From the NCBI RefSeq assembly GCF_000332195.1, contig NZ_KB235922.1, positions 3,941,322 through 4,005,321 on the forward strand: DNA of 64,000 nucleotides, read 5' to 3'. The stretch comes from Pleurocapsa sp. PCC 7319. Lineage in GTDB: Bacteria > Cyanobacteriota > Cyanobacteriia > Cyanobacteriales > Xenococcaceae. Numbering within the stretch: position 1 is the stretch's first letter; every line of letters begins with the position of its first letter. Shown piece after piece: positions 11,000 through 23,498 of this stretch. A program made the position numbers and the translations under genes. A model generated the notes under the pieces. That model had not been told where the DNA came from. It searched no databases and worked only from the letters and a program-made list of their open reading frames with translations.

Positions 11000-11053
11000 A
11001 CCAACGGAGCAAAAACTCTAAAAAAATTGAGTATAAAGCGATGGCTTGTTTCA

Positions 11054-11072
11054 GGGCGAATAACTTTCGCCC
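11054..11072. promoter_or_regulatory. Hairpin between toxin remnant and aldolase gene
   Basis: GGGCGAA (11054-11060) pairs with TTCGCCC (11066-11072) around a 5-base loop. It lies between genes that converge (toxin remnant plus, aldolase minus), as expected for a terminator, but no T run follows on either strand. Confidence 0.45.
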
Positions 11073-11173
11073 CAAAATCTCTACTGATTGCTTACAAACG
11101 ATAACTCAAATAAGCTATGAACTTTCAAACTAATAGCTTTTTAAATGTTCAAATTATCATTATTTCGCTAAAC

Positions 11174-11206
11174 AACTCCGAACTCCGAATTCCGAATTCC
11201 GAACTC
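11174..11206. repeat. Heptanucleotide tandem repeat (AAYTCCG family)
   Basis: Consecutive 7-base units AACTCCG, AACTCCG, AATTCCG, AATTCCG and a partial AACTC, ending five bases before the aldolase stop codon. This is a short tandemly repeated repetitive sequence of the kind known in cyanobacteria. Confidence 0.7.
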
Positions 11207-11210
11207 AAAA

Positions 11211-12293
11211 CTAAGCAATTGTTACATCTTTTGATAAATAAACATCCTGTATGGCATGAAATAACTTAACACCTTCTTCCATCGGACGCTGAAAAGTTTT
11301 TCTACCAGAAATTAAACCACAACCGCCAGCCCTTTTGTTGATTACCGCCGTACGCACCGCATCAGCAAAATCATTATCTCCAGAAGAGCCACCAGAATTA
11401 ATTAAACCGCTACGCCCTGCATAACAATTGAGTACCTGATATCGAGTTAGATCGATGGGATGATCACTGGTTAATTCACTATAAACACGATCGTCAGTCC
11501 GACCATATTTTTGACCTGTTGCCTGAGCAACTGCTCTATAACCACCGTTGCATTCTGGTAGTTTTTGTTTGATAATATCAGCTTCGATAGTTACCCCAAG
11601 ATGATTAGCTTGTCCTGTAAGATCCGCTGCTAAATGATAGTCTTTATCTTGTTTAAAAACGTCATTGCGCAGATAACACCAGAGAATAGTTGCCATGCCT
11701 AACTCGTGAGCATGAGCAAAAGCTTCACTAACCTCTTGGATTTGGCGGGATGACTCTTCTGAGCCAAAATAAATAGTAGCACCTACAGCTACCGCTCCTA
11801 AATTCCATGCTTGTTCAACGTTACCAAACATGATTTGATCTGAGGGGTTGGGATAAGTTAGTAATTCGTTATGGTTCAGCTTGACAATAAAGGGAATGCG
11901 GTGGGCATATTTGCGGGATACCATGCCCAACACCCCCAATGTTGTCGCGACAGCATTACAACCACCTTCTAAAGCTAATTTAATGATGTTTTCGGGGTCA
12001 AAATAAATGGGATTAGGTGCAAAAGAAGCTGCTCCTGAATGTTCTATCCCCTGATCTACAGGTAAAATAGAAAGATAACCAGTATTAGCTAGTCTTCCTG
12101 TGGAATATAGCTGTCGCAAACTACGCAACACCTGAGAATTGCGATCGCTATTCACAAAAATACGCTCAATAAAATCTGCTCCGGGTAAGTGCAGCATATC
12201 TTTTGAGATCTTTGCTTGATAGGTTAATAAGCTTTCGGCTTCATTACCTAGTAGAGATTCAAGGGAACTGGCAGGGGAAAAGGTCGTAGTCAT
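11211..12293 (-). CDS. fbaB: Fructose-bisphosphate aldolase class I (DhnA type)
   Basis: 360 residues, close to the 350 of E. coli FbaB. Recognisable stretches are [52 protein letters not shown], the central [12 protein letters not shown] region and [17 protein letters not shown] near the C-terminus. Class I enzymes form a Schiff base and need no metal. They cleave fructose-1,6-bisphosphate to triose phosphates, serving glycolysis, gluconeogenesis and possibly the Calvin cycle. ATG at 12291-12293. It is monocistronic, facing away from apcE. Confidence 0.93.
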   Translation of the reverse strand: MTTTFSPASSLESLLGNEAESLLTYQAKISKDMLHLPGADFIERIFVNSDRNSQVLRSLRQLYSTGRLANTGYLSILPVDQGIEHSGAASFAPNPIYFDPENIIKLALEGGCNAVATTLGVLGMVSRKYAHRIPFIVKLNHNELLTYPNPSDQIMFGNVEQAWNLGAVAVGATIYFGSEESSRQIQEVSEAFAHAHELGMATILWCYLRNDVFKQDKDYHLAADLTGQANHLGVTIEADIIKQKLPECNGGYRAVAQATGQKYGRTDDRVYSELTSDHPIDLTRYQVLNCYAGRSGLINSGGSSGDNDFADAVRTAVINKRAGGCGLISGRKTFQRPMEEGVKLFHAIQDVYLSKDVTIA

Positions 12294-15502
<3,209 letters not shown>

Positions 15503-16171
15503 AAAGATATACCCTGTTTAGTCAGAATTATTTAAGTAATCAATATCTTTGATTTTTTCCCAGATTAATCTAGCTTATAAGTATTAGAAAACTGGGGGAA
15601 CTATCTTTGATATTGAATACTTAGTTTTGATTGTCAAATCTCAACAATATTGCGGGATTGAACATTAAATTCTGTTAAGGGAAAGCAATCAACGGCAACA
15701 AAGTATCAGATGATAGTTAAGTTGGATTATCACTCCAATAAAAAAGTCAGCCCCAAGAGACAACTAAAATTATTGACTCTGAGGCATTTTAAAAGCAAAA
15801 GTTGACGTAGAGCAATATTTAATATCAAGTATTAGCTTTATGTAAAAGTTTGTTAAGGCAGTAGCTACTTTTTGCACATTAGTTTGGGCTAGCTGCGATA
15901 CTAATTTGTAGCTAAAAGTTGAAAACTGGGTAGCAAAACAGAGTAATCTATTATCCAGAGGGATTGATCCAGCACCAGCCAAACATAGATTTTAAGTTTT
16001 AGAACCTAGTTTAGTTGAATGACCTCGTCTCTAGTAACTTAGGTAAATCGCTTCGGCGATGAAGTTATGCCTTCGGACAAGGGAGCTGGAGATCTTGTTT
16101 GAACAACACTATCGATTCTAAAGATAGCTCATTACTTTATTTGATTTCATTGTATTGGGAGGAATCCATCG
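15503..16171. other. Spacer between apcE and apcA with TTCG-loop hairpin
   Basis: 669 bases. I see no convincing gene; the 70-codon reverse frame at 15770-15982 has no support. Around 16047-16080 lies a repeat-like segment in which ATCGC (16047-16051) and GCGAT (16056-16060) close a TTCG loop, followed by a second CCTTCGG at 16070-16076. The apcA promoter should lie between here and 16157. GGGAGGA at 16157-16163 is the apcA ribosome binding site. Confidence 0.6.
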
Positions 16172-16657
16172 ATGAGTATTGTCACGAAATCCATCGTGAA
16201 TGCAGATGCAGAGGCTCGTTACTTGAGTCCTGGAGAATTAGAAAGAATTAAATCCTTTGTAACAACTGGTGAAAGCCGTCTACGTATCGCTCAAACTCTA
16301 ACTGAGTCCCGCGAGCGCATCGTTAAACAAGCTGGCGATCAATTGTTCCAAAAGCGTCCTGATGTTGTTTCTCCTGGCGGTAACGCTTACGGCGAAGAAA
16401 TGACTGCAACTTGTCTGCGTGACATGGACTACTACCTACGCCTAATCACCTATGGTGTAGTAGCAGGTGATGTAACTCCAATTGAAGAAATTGGTTTAGT
16501 TGGTGCGAAAGAGATGTATAAGTCTCTAGGTACTGATGTAGGTGCTGTTGCTCAAAGCATCCGTGAAATGAAAAACGTGGCTACTTCCATGATGTCTGCT
16601 GATGACACTACCGAAGCAGCTTCCTACTTCGACTATGTTATCGGAGCCATGCAGTAG
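16172..16657 (+). CDS. apcA: Allophycocyanin alpha subunit
   Basis: 161 residues, exactly the family length. Cys81 ([13 protein letters not shown]) binds phycocyanobilin. It forms the alpha-beta monomer with ApcB, and trimers of these stack into the core cylinders. A strong GGGAGGA ribosome binding site lies 8 bases before the ATG. It is followed by apcB after 119 bases. Confidence 0.99.
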   Translation: MSIVTKSIVNADAEARYLSPGELERIKSFVTTGESRLRIAQTLTESRERIVKQAGDQLFQKRPDVVSPGGNAYGEEMTATCLRDMDYYLRLITYGVVAGDVTPIEEIGLVGAKEMYKSLGTDVGAVAQSIREMKNVATSMMSADDTTEAASYFDYVIGAMQ

Positions 16658-16776
16658 TATTTAGCATCTAGCTATCTATACTTAACTGCTGATATACCAG
16701 TAACAAACTTTTTCAAAAATACACTAACTTATCAGTGTTAAACATTTAAGACTAGGTAAGATAAGGAAACAAAACT

Positions 16777-17262
16777 ATGCAAGACGCAATTACCTCTGTA
16801 ATTAATTCAGCTGATGTTCAAGGTAGATACCTCGATGGTGCTGCTATGGACAAGCTTAAAAACTATTTTCAAACTGGTCAACTAAGAGTACGTGCAGCAA
16901 GCGTAATTAGTGCTAACGCGGCTAGCATCGTTAAAGAAGCAGTAGCAAAATCTTTGCTATATTCTGATGTTACTCGTCCTGGTGGTAACATGTATACTAC
17001 ACGTCGCTATGCAGCTTGTATCCGTGACTTAGACTACTATCTTCGTTATTCTACCTATGCAATGCTAGCTGGAGATCCTTCGATCCTAGATGAGCGTGTA
17101 TTAAATGGTTTGAAAGAAACTTATAATTCTTTAGGAGTTCCTGTTTCTTCTACAGTTCAAGCTATTCAAGCTATGAAAGAAGTAACTGCTAGCTTAGTTG
17201 GTGCTGATGCTGGTAAAGAAATGGGTGTTTATTTCGACTATATCTGCTCTGGCTTAAGCTAA
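16777..17262 (+). CDS. apcB: Allophycocyanin beta subunit
   Basis: 161 residues. Cys81 ([13 protein letters not shown]) is the chromophore site. Asn71 (RPGGNMY) is the position that is methylated to gamma-N-methylasparagine in beta-type phycobiliproteins. Ribosome binding site AAGGA. It is co-transcribed with apcA by position. Confidence 0.99.
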   Translation: MQDAITSVINSADVQGRYLDGAAMDKLKNYFQTGQLRVRAASVISANAASIVKEAVAKSLLYSDVTRPGGNMYTTRRYAACIRDLDYYLRYSTYAMLAGDPSILDERVLNGLKETYNSLGVPVSSTVQAIQAMKEVTASLVGADAGKEMGVYFDYICSGLS

Positions 17263-17305
17263 GATCTATTAGCATCCTGAGTTTATCGTAGAATAGTAAG
17301 CGTAC

Positions 17306-17415
17306 AAATTCGGGAAGTCTAGAGTGAGTGCTGGTTCTAATAAAGCTTAGTTTTTTCGAGCGCGAAAGAAAAGTAAGTTTAGATGATCTAGTATTGACTC
17401 CTGACTCCCGAATTT
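17306..17415. promoter_or_regulatory. Distant inverted repeat in the apcB-apcC spacer
   Basis: AAATTCGGGA (17306-17315) is the exact reverse complement of 17406-17415, 90 bases apart, inside the 282-base spacer between apcB and apcC. In several cyanobacteria most apc transcripts end after apcB and only some read on into apcC. This repeat could be part of such an attenuation structure. No T run follows it. Confidence 0.45.
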
Positions 17416-17544
17416 TGATGTTTTAGTTCTATCTAAGAGACTAAACCAATGTGGCACGATATAAATAAGCAACTAAATTTTTGCTAAACACAATTACTTA
17501 CAGGAAAACTAAACTTTTTTTAATAAATAGGGAGAATTTATCTC

Positions 17545-17748
17545 ATGCGTATGTTTAAGGTGACTGCCTGTGTTCCCAGTCAAACTAGAATTCGCACTCA
17601 AAGAGAATTGCAAAATACTTTTTTCACCAAGCTTGTTCCCTACGATAATTGGTTTCGTGAGCAACAACGAATTATGAAGATGGGTGGCAAAATTATGAAA
17701 GTTGAGCTAGCAACAGGCAAACAAGGTATGAATACAGGCTTATCCTAA
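17545..17748 (+). CDS. apcC: Phycobilisome core linker Lc7.8
   Basis: 67 residues of the CpcD/ApcC small linker family: MRMFKVTACVPSQTRIRTQRELQNTFFTKLVPYDNWFREQQ is almost invariant in the group. It binds inside terminal allophycocyanin trimers of the core cylinders. Ribosome binding site AGGGAGAA before the ATG. A factor-independent terminator follows 30 bases after the stop. Confidence 0.98.
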   Translation: MRMFKVTACVPSQTRIRTQRELQNTFFTKLVPYDNWFREQQRIMKMGGKIMKVELATGKQGMNTGLS

Positions 17749-17778
17749 GGTATCTACCGTATTAATTGAATCGAAAAG

Positions 17779-17801
17779 GAGGTCTGATTGACCTCTTTTT
17801 T
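17779..17801 (+). terminator. Factor-independent terminator of the apc operon
   Basis: GAGGTC (17779-17784), loop TGATT, GACCTC (17790-17795), then six T. Upstream A residues extend the stem with one bulge. It is placed 30 bases after apcC and ends 10 bases before the next start codon. Confidence 0.9.
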
Positions 17802-17810
17802 GTTGACTAG

Positions 17811-19040
17811 TTGTTACCTTTGAGAAGAGAAAATATTGTTAATGCAAAAACTGTGAAGCAATATCTAAGTTATTTAATTCCCTTTGTCAATCCTCAAGTC
17901 AGATCTTGGACATGGGAAGCTCGATTATTAAACTGGTTGACTTGTATTTGGCTAATTATTGGTTTGGTTACGTTGGTGTCAGCATCATACCCTGAGGGTA
18001 TGGTGGACTATAATGATGGGCTGTATATTTTTAAGCGACAATTAATTGGAGTTGGCATAGGTATTTTCGGGTTCAATTGGATGGCTCGCAAGCCTTTACG
18101 ACGAACTCTCAAAATTTCTCCTTTAATAGTGTTAGTTTTGCTATTGTTAATTTTTGCCACTTTAGTTCCTGGTTTGGGTAAAACTACTATGGGAGCAAGT
18201 CGTTGGATTGCTATTGGACCATTTTCATTACAGCCATCGGAGTTAATCAAACCTTTTTTGGTCTTACAGGCTGCTTATTTGTTTTCTCGCTGGAACAAAC
18301 TGCAAAACAAGGTTCGGTTGACCTGGTTGATTGTATTTGCTTTGGTCTTGGCTGGAATTTTAAAACAGCCTAATTTAAGTACCACTGGCTTATGTGGGAT
18401 GAGTTTATGGCTTATTGCCTTAGCAGCAGAATTACCCTGGAGTCAACTTCTGTCAGTTGCCATTGGTGGGTTTAGTGTAGCAAGTTTAAGTGTAGCTTTA
18501 AATTCTTATCAGTTAGATCGTATTACTTCTTTTATTAATCCTTGGAAAGATTACCATGGTAAAGGATATCAGTTAATTCAAAGCTTACTGGCGATCGCTT
18601 CAGGGAATTTACATGGTGCGGGATTTGGGCTTTCTCAACAAAAATTATCATACTTACCGATTCGCTCTACAGATTTTATTTTCGCGGTTTACGCTGAAGA
18701 ATTTGGTTTTATCGGCTGTGTCTTATTACTGTTATTAATTATTGGCTATGGTACTGTGGCATTAAGGGTAGCAATTAAATGTCGTCATAGTACTCCTCGG
18801 TTAGTTGCAGTAGGAGCAATGGTTTTTATTGTGGGGCAATCATTAATTAATATTGCTGTGGCTACGGGTTCTCTACCAACCACCGGTTTACCTCTACCGT
18901 TTTTTAGTTATGGGATTAACTCAATTATTGCTTCTTTACTATTAGCTGGATTATTAGTGCGAGTTGCCAGAGAAAGTAATACAGCTAAGATAATTGCCCT
19001 GAAGCAAAATTCAATAGGAGAGACTTTCACCAGGAAATAA
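17811..19040 (+). CDS. ftsW: FtsW/RodA-family (SEDS) protein
   Basis: About 409 residues with around ten membrane helices. Hallmarks of SEDS peptidoglycan glycosyltransferases are GASRWIAIGPFSLQPSELIKP, FINPWKDYHGKGYQLIQSLLAIASG, YAEEFGFIG and the C-terminal TGLPLPFFSYGINSIIASLL, which favour FtsW over RodA. FtsW polymerises septal lipid II with its partner PBP. The start is uncertain: TTG 17811 gives the full frame, a GTG at 17853 is also possible, and no ATG precedes the first helix. It follows the apc terminator closely, so its promoter may overlap that region. Confidence 0.92.
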   Translation: MLPLRRENIVNAKTVKQYLSYLIPFVNPQVRSWTWEARLLNWLTCIWLIIGLVTLVSASYPEGMVDYNDGLYIFKRQLIGVGIGIFGFNWMARKPLRRTLKISPLIVLVLLLLIFATLVPGLGKTTMGASRWIAIGPFSLQPSELIKPFLVLQAAYLFSRWNKLQNKVRLTWLIVFALVLAGILKQPNLSTTGLCGMSLWLIALAAELPWSQLLSVAIGGFSVASLSVALNSYQLDRITSFINPWKDYHGKGYQLIQSLLAIASGNLHGAGFGLSQQKLSYLPIRSTDFIFAVYAEEFGFIGCVLLLLLIIGYGTVALRVAIKCRHSTPRLVAVGAMVFIVGQSLINIAVATGSLPTTGLPLPFFSYGINSIIASLLLAGLLVRVARESNTAKIIALKQNSIGETFTRK

Positions 19041-19139
19041 AAAATGATCATACAATAGGTCATCCAACTTAATTAAGCTCTAATTACCAAGCTCAATCTT
19101 GCTAAAAATTGCTGCCTTATTTTTAAATCAAGATTAATT

Positions 19140-22100
19140 ATGCCTACTCCCAACAGGGAACTACTCAATTCTGCCCCCAACATCACCAATTCTGAGGAAA
19201 TAATGCACTTTCCAGGCTCAATTATTGGTAATCGCTACCAGATTATTCAAAAGTTAGGTAGAAAGGAAATGAGTAAAACCTACCTAGCAAAAGATTTACA
19301 AGCTACTGGAGACGCTAGATGTGCTGTGGAGCAGTTAGAGCCAACTTGGAAAAATGAGGCAAATTGGCAGGCGATTAAACAACACTTCATTAATGAAGTA
19401 GCAATTTTAGAAAGGTTGGGAGATCATCCGCAAATTCCCCGATTTTATCGCTATTTTATTGAAAAAAAACAGTTTTATTTAGTTCGAGAATATATTGATG
19501 GCGATAATTTAGCTCAAGAAGTTGAACGTAAAGTATTTGATGAAGCGGATACTGTCTATCTCATCCAAGATACTTTAAGGATCTTGGATTTTATCCATAA
19601 AACGAATGTTATTCATCGTAATGTTCAACCGATTCATCTAGTTAGACGGAAACAAGATAACTCCTATGTTCTGATTAATTTCGGCGCCATACGGGAGGTA
19701 GAATCAACCGAAATTAACTTCAAAGGAGATATAGTTGCTAACAACCTCTTTGGTAACGAAGCATACATAGCGCCGGAACAAAAAGCAGGACAATCCCACT
19801 TTAGTAGTGATATCTATGCCTTAGCGAAAACAGCAGTTTATGCTTTGACTGGACAAGCGCCAAAAGATTTAGAGCCAACTCCAAGCCTGTGGTTAACTCA
19901 AATTCAGCTAAGTCCCAAATTAAAAATAATTTTGACCAAAATGATGTCCTTAAGTATCGATGAACGCTATCGTTCTGCTCTAGAGGTACTTCAGGATCTG
20001 CGACCATTACTTAAAATTAAACAGGTAATCGGAGGTCGTTATTCTATTACCCGTTATTTGGGTGGTAATGCTGGTATTGAGACTTATTTGGCTGATAATT
20101 TGCGTCGTCAATATCAATCTCCCTGTTTAATTAAGCAAATTGAACTGACTGATACACCTAGTGATGGCAAAATCACTATAGAACGGCGTTTTGCGGAAGA
20201 ACTATCAGTTTTAGAAAGACTGGGATACCACGATCAAATTCCCCAACTTTGGGACCATTTTGAGGAAAATGACGAATTTTATCTAGTTCAAGAATATATC
20301 CCAGGGGAAAACTTAGCTCAAAAAATAGAGCAGCAAAATCTATCGACTGCAGAAATAATTGGCATTTTAGAAAGTACCCTTGCTGTTTTAAGATTCATTC
20401 ATCAAAATCGCATTATTCATCGCAATATTAAACCCTCAAACTTAATGATTCGCCATGAAGATCAGCAGGTTATTTTGACTGATTTTGGCATTTTGGCGGA
20501 TTTAAAAATGCTACCCAATGTCACTCTAGACTCCAGCCACAATAAAGATAAGAAAAACTACTTGTCTCCAGAACAAATTGCTGGTAGACCAACTATTAAT
20601 AGCGACCTATATGCTTTGGGTATGACTATGATTGAAGCTTTAACTAAGGTCAAACCAGCTACATTTCCGAGAGATAAGCAAACAGGAAAAATAATCTGGT
20701 CACAACAAATTGTGATTGATCGCCGATTGGTGAAAATTATCGATAAGATGATTCATCTAGATGTGGGACAACGTTATCAATCCGCGGATAAAGTTTTAAA
20801 TGACTTGCACAAAATTAATTTTTCTGCCAAATCTTTAATTCAATACCCCCTAGGATTACAGAGCGATACGACAAATACTGAGGAATTAACCCAGTCTAGA
20901 AAACCTGTCTTGCCAATTGTAATCGGTTTACTAGGGATATTTTTTCTCCTTGGAAGTATTGAATTTGCTTATCCTACAGTTAGACCGTTCTACTACTGGT
21001 ATCAGGGTAAACAGCTATTAACCAAAAACCCCCAAGCTGCCCTGAATAGTTTCACTAAAGCTATCGATCTTAAGCCGGAGAGTGTTCTTGCTTGGTCAGG
21101 TAGGGGCGATGCTTTATATAAACTAGAGCTGTATTCAGAGGCTTTAGAAGCCTATTATGAAGCAGCTGAGTTAGATTCAACAGACTTTAGCAACTGGAAG
21201 AAGCAGGGGGATGTTCTCTATAGTTTAGAACGATTTACTGAAGCGATCGCTGCATACGATCGAGCATTAGAATTACAGCAAGATGATGGAGAACTTTATA
21301 ATCACAAAGGAAAAGCTCTCTATAAGCTACAAGGGTACCAAACAGCTTTGACTATGCAGGAAGCAGCGTTAGAAATTGATCGCCTTAATGCTCAATTTTT
21401 GAGCGATCGCGCTAAAAACCTGCAAGCCTTGGGTAGATATTACGATGCATTAACAGTATTGAATCGAGTTCAAGCCATTGAACCGTTAAATTTAAAGCTA
21501 TGGCAAGACAAACCTCTGATTCTAAAAGCTTTAAATCGTCCTCAAGAAGCTGCGCGGGTCAATCAAGAAATTATTCGCAATTATCAAGATATAATCCAGA
21601 AAAATCCCGAAAAAGCTCGTATTTGGCTTTCACAAGGAGACTTTTTTGCTGCTGGGCAAATGTATCAGAAAGCCATAAATTCCTACGAGCGGGCAATTGC
21701 GCTCAAAGCAAATCTCTATCAAGCTTGGGTTGCCAAAGGGCAAATTTTAGCTAAAATCGGTCAAGATCAGGAGGCATTAGCAGCCCTAGATCAAGCCTTA
21801 CAAATTCGTCCTCAATCCTATATGGCTTGGCACGCTAAAGGATTAGTGCATCAGAATAATCAAAATAACTTACCTCAGGCGATCGCTCAATATAATAAGG
21901 CAATTGCCATTAATCCCAATTATGCACCACTGTGGCGAGATCGAGGGCTAGCTTTAAATCAACAAGGAAATTATACTCAAGCTATTGAATCCCTGACTAA
22001 AGCTAGCGAAATTGCGCCTCAAGATATTAAGAGCTGGTTAGGTCTGGCAACTGCTTGGGAGATGCTCGATCAAGATCAAAAAGCGTTAGCAGCTTTGGAT

Positions 22101-22277
22101 AAAGCGATTGAAATCAAACCACAGGAGCCGATGATTTGGAGGCAGAAGGGTATGATTTATACTAAAAATGGTCAATATAATGAAGCTTGTGACACTTACC
22201 GTCGTTCGCGCTTGGCTACTCCTAGCTCTGAGCAAATTCTAGATGCGATGAGAAACCTGGGGTGTCGAATGAATTAA
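19140..22277 (+). CDS. Tandem pseudokinase-TM-TPR protein
   Basis: 1045 residues. Two protein-kinase-like domains lie at about 25-290 and 295-560, one membrane helix at about 590-610, then TPR units from about 625 to the end, probably outside the cytoplasm. In domain 1 the VAIK lysine is Glu64, the HRD motif is HRN (159-161) and DFG is NFG (180-182), so all three catalytic positions are lost. Domain 2 keeps Lys332 and DFG (448-450) but has HRN (427-429). Known active cyanobacterial Ser/Thr kinases have HRD here, so both domains look like pseudokinases, perhaps ligand-binding or scaffolding. Related to the 771-residue gene at 23499. No partner is obvious nearby. Confidence 0.88.
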   Translation: MPTPNRELLNSAPNITNSEEIMHFPGSIIGNRYQIIQKLGRKEMSKTYLAKDLQATGDARCAVEQLEPTWKNEANWQAIKQHFINEVAILERLGDHPQIPRFYRYFIEKKQFYLVREYIDGDNLAQEVERKVFDEADTVYLIQDTLRILDFIHKTNVIHRNVQPIHLVRRKQDNSYVLINFGAIREVESTEINFKGDIVANNLFGNEAYIAPEQKAGQSHFSSDIYALAKTAVYALTGQAPKDLEPTPSLWLTQIQLSPKLKIILTKMMSLSIDERYRSALEVLQDLRPLLKIKQVIGGRYSITRYLGGNAGIETYLADNLRRQYQSPCLIKQIELTDTPSDGKITIERRFAEELSVLERLGYHDQIPQLWDHFEENDEFYLVQEYIPGENLAQKIEQQNLSTAEIIGILESTLAVLRFIHQNRIIHRNIKPSNLMIRHEDQQVILTDFGILADLKMLPNVTLDSSHNKDKKNYLSPEQIAGRPTINSDLYALGMTMIEALTKVKPATFPRDKQTGKIIWSQQIVIDRRLVKIIDKMIHLDVGQRYQSADKVLNDLHKINFSAKSLIQYPLGLQSDTTNTEELTQSRKPVLPIVIGLLGIFFLLGSIEFAYPTVRPFYYWYQGKQLLTKNPQAALNSFTKAIDLKPESVLAWSGRGDALYKLELYSEALEAYYEAAELDSTDFSNWKKQGDVLYSLERFTEAIAAYDRALELQQDDGELYNHKGKALYKLQGYQTALTMQEAALEIDRLNAQFLSDRAKNLQALGRYYDALTVLNRVQAIEPLNLKLWQDKPLILKALNRPQEAARVNQEIIRNYQDIIQKNPEKARIWLSQGDFFAAGQMYQKAINSYERAIALKANLYQAWVAKGQILAKIGQDQEALAALDQALQIRPQSYMAWHAKGLVHQNNQNNLPQAIAQYNKAIAINPNYAPLWRDRGLALNQQGNYTQAIESLTKASEIAPQDIKSWLGLATAWEMLDQDQKALAALDKAIEIKPQEPMIWRQKGMIYTKNGQYNEACDTYRRSRLATPSSEQILDAMRNLGCRMN

Positions 22278-22302
22278 GTTTTTAACAAAATAACAAAAAC
22301 TG

Positions 22303-22331
22303 CAAGCTATTGGCTGTTAGCCAATAGCTTG
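22303..22331. terminator. Bidirectional terminator between convergent genes
   Basis: A perfect 13-bp stem (22303-22315 with 22319-22331) around a GTT loop. It sits between the stops of the plus-strand TPR gene and the minus-strand fasciclin gene. TTT follows on the plus side and an A-rich stretch precedes it, giving U-rich tails for both strands. Confidence 0.8.
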
Positions 22332-22354
22332 TTTAAATATGCTCCTACTTAAAT

Positions 22355-22960
22355 TTAGTTCTTAGCTGAAGCTAACAATTCAGGTGGTATTAAGACTTGG
22401 TCGATGGGAATTACCATACCATCGCTGGCTGCCAGAGGTTCACTAGCATTAGCTTCATTTAACTTGATGCTAACCTGATCATCTCCCACTGGGACACTAG
22501 TAATCTGTACTGAATTTTCCTCTAATACAGTAGGTACTGAACCATTTTGGAAGTCTGATTCGCTAATCTGACCTTCTACCAAATGATATTGCATTAGCAT
22601 TTTAAAATTTTCTGGCTCAGCTAACTTCTCTTTCATTTCGGGAGATAAATTAGCAAATGCTTCTTCACTTGGAACTAAAACAGTTAACTGATCTTGATTA
22701 TCTAAAGTATCTTGTAAATTCGCTTCCTCTAAACGCGAATTAAATTCTGGAAATTGCTCTAATAGAAGATCTAGGTCGACTTCATCGTCAGCTGACTGGT
22801 AATAGGCTGCAAAAGGATTAAAAAAACTAGCAGATGGAAAATAAAATCCTGGTTGTTGAAATCCTGGTTGTTGAGCAAAAACTGGAGCAGTAGCTGCATA
22901 AGTAGCTCCTGCCAAAATAGCTGCCAGGGTAACTTGGTTAAATTTTTGTTTTAATGACAT
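22355..22960 (-). CDS. Secreted fasciclin (FAS1) domain protein
   Basis: 201 residues from ATG 22958-22960 (MSLKQKFNQV); a 29-codon upstream extension is possible but spoils the signal peptide. The signal peptide is about residues 1-30, with cleavage likely after APVFA. A QQPGFQQPGF repeat follows. The FAS1 core contains LTVLVPSEEAFANLSPE, the YHLVEGQIS strand and a C-terminal DGMVIPIDQVLIPP. Fasciclin proteins are extracellular or periplasmic and adhesive. It sits between two pseudokinase-TPR genes on the other strand. Confidence 0.9.
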   Translation of the reverse strand: MSLKQKFNQVTLAAILAGATYAATAPVFAQQPGFQQPGFYFPSASFFNPFAAYYQSADDEVDLDLLLEQFPEFNSRLEEANLQDTLDNQDQLTVLVPSEEAFANLSPEMKEKLAEPENFKMLMQYHLVEGQISESDFQNGSVPTVLEENSVQITSVPVGDDQVSIKLNEANASEPLAASDGMVIPIDQVLIPPELLASAKN

Positions 22961-23498
22961 GGTCTTCAAGATGAGAATTAAGATGTATATGATTTTTTGA
23001 CTTAAAGCAAATGGAACCATTTTCGAACAAAGTAATGTAAGCGACAATGGTGCTCAAAGATAATTATTTTCAGTAGTTTGGCTGCCAATAGTGCATATAG
23101 TTTACCTTTAAGATATAAGTTCTACATAGGAACTTCACTCCGAATATTATCTAGTTCACTTATAATTTTTAATATAGATAATACTAGATACAAATATGCG
23201 TTTTGCTGCTCAAAATTTCTAATTATAAAAAGCAATAACAGTTACCCAATAGAACAATAGACGAGAGAGGCAAGAATAGGGTCAGCCAGGTAAAGAATAA
23301 TTAAGATTCCTAAACGCCTTTTTTAACTCTACTTTTTGATTAAACTTAATATGATAAATCTTTATACTCTGTCCATAATACTATTATCTTTAAATTTTCC
23401 AACATTATAATAAGAACTTAACTTTAAATTAACAAATTAGTGGAATTGATTTAGTCAAATCTGGTTGTGAGTCGGTAGAGCATCTACCTCTAATCATA
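22961..23498. other. Spacer upstream of the fasciclin and pseudokinase genes
   Basis: 538 bases, very AT-rich, between divergent genes. A 60-codon plus-strand frame at 23078-23260 has no support. No confident promoter motif or RNA gene is seen. Confidence 0.5.

Noticed and set aside
15770-15982. 70-codon reverse-strand frame in the apcE-apcA spacer
   Set aside because: No ribosome binding site or recognisable family, and it lies in probable leader/promoter DNA of the apc operon.
23078-23260. 60-codon forward frame upstream of the pseudokinase gene
   Set aside because: Composition is that of translated AT-rich spacer; no start signal and no family.
23470-23495. tRNA-like D-arm sequence (AGTCGGTAGAGCA) just before the 771-residue gene
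   Set aside because: No acceptor stem, anticodon arm or T-arm can be matched around it; the coding start follows directly. Probably chance.
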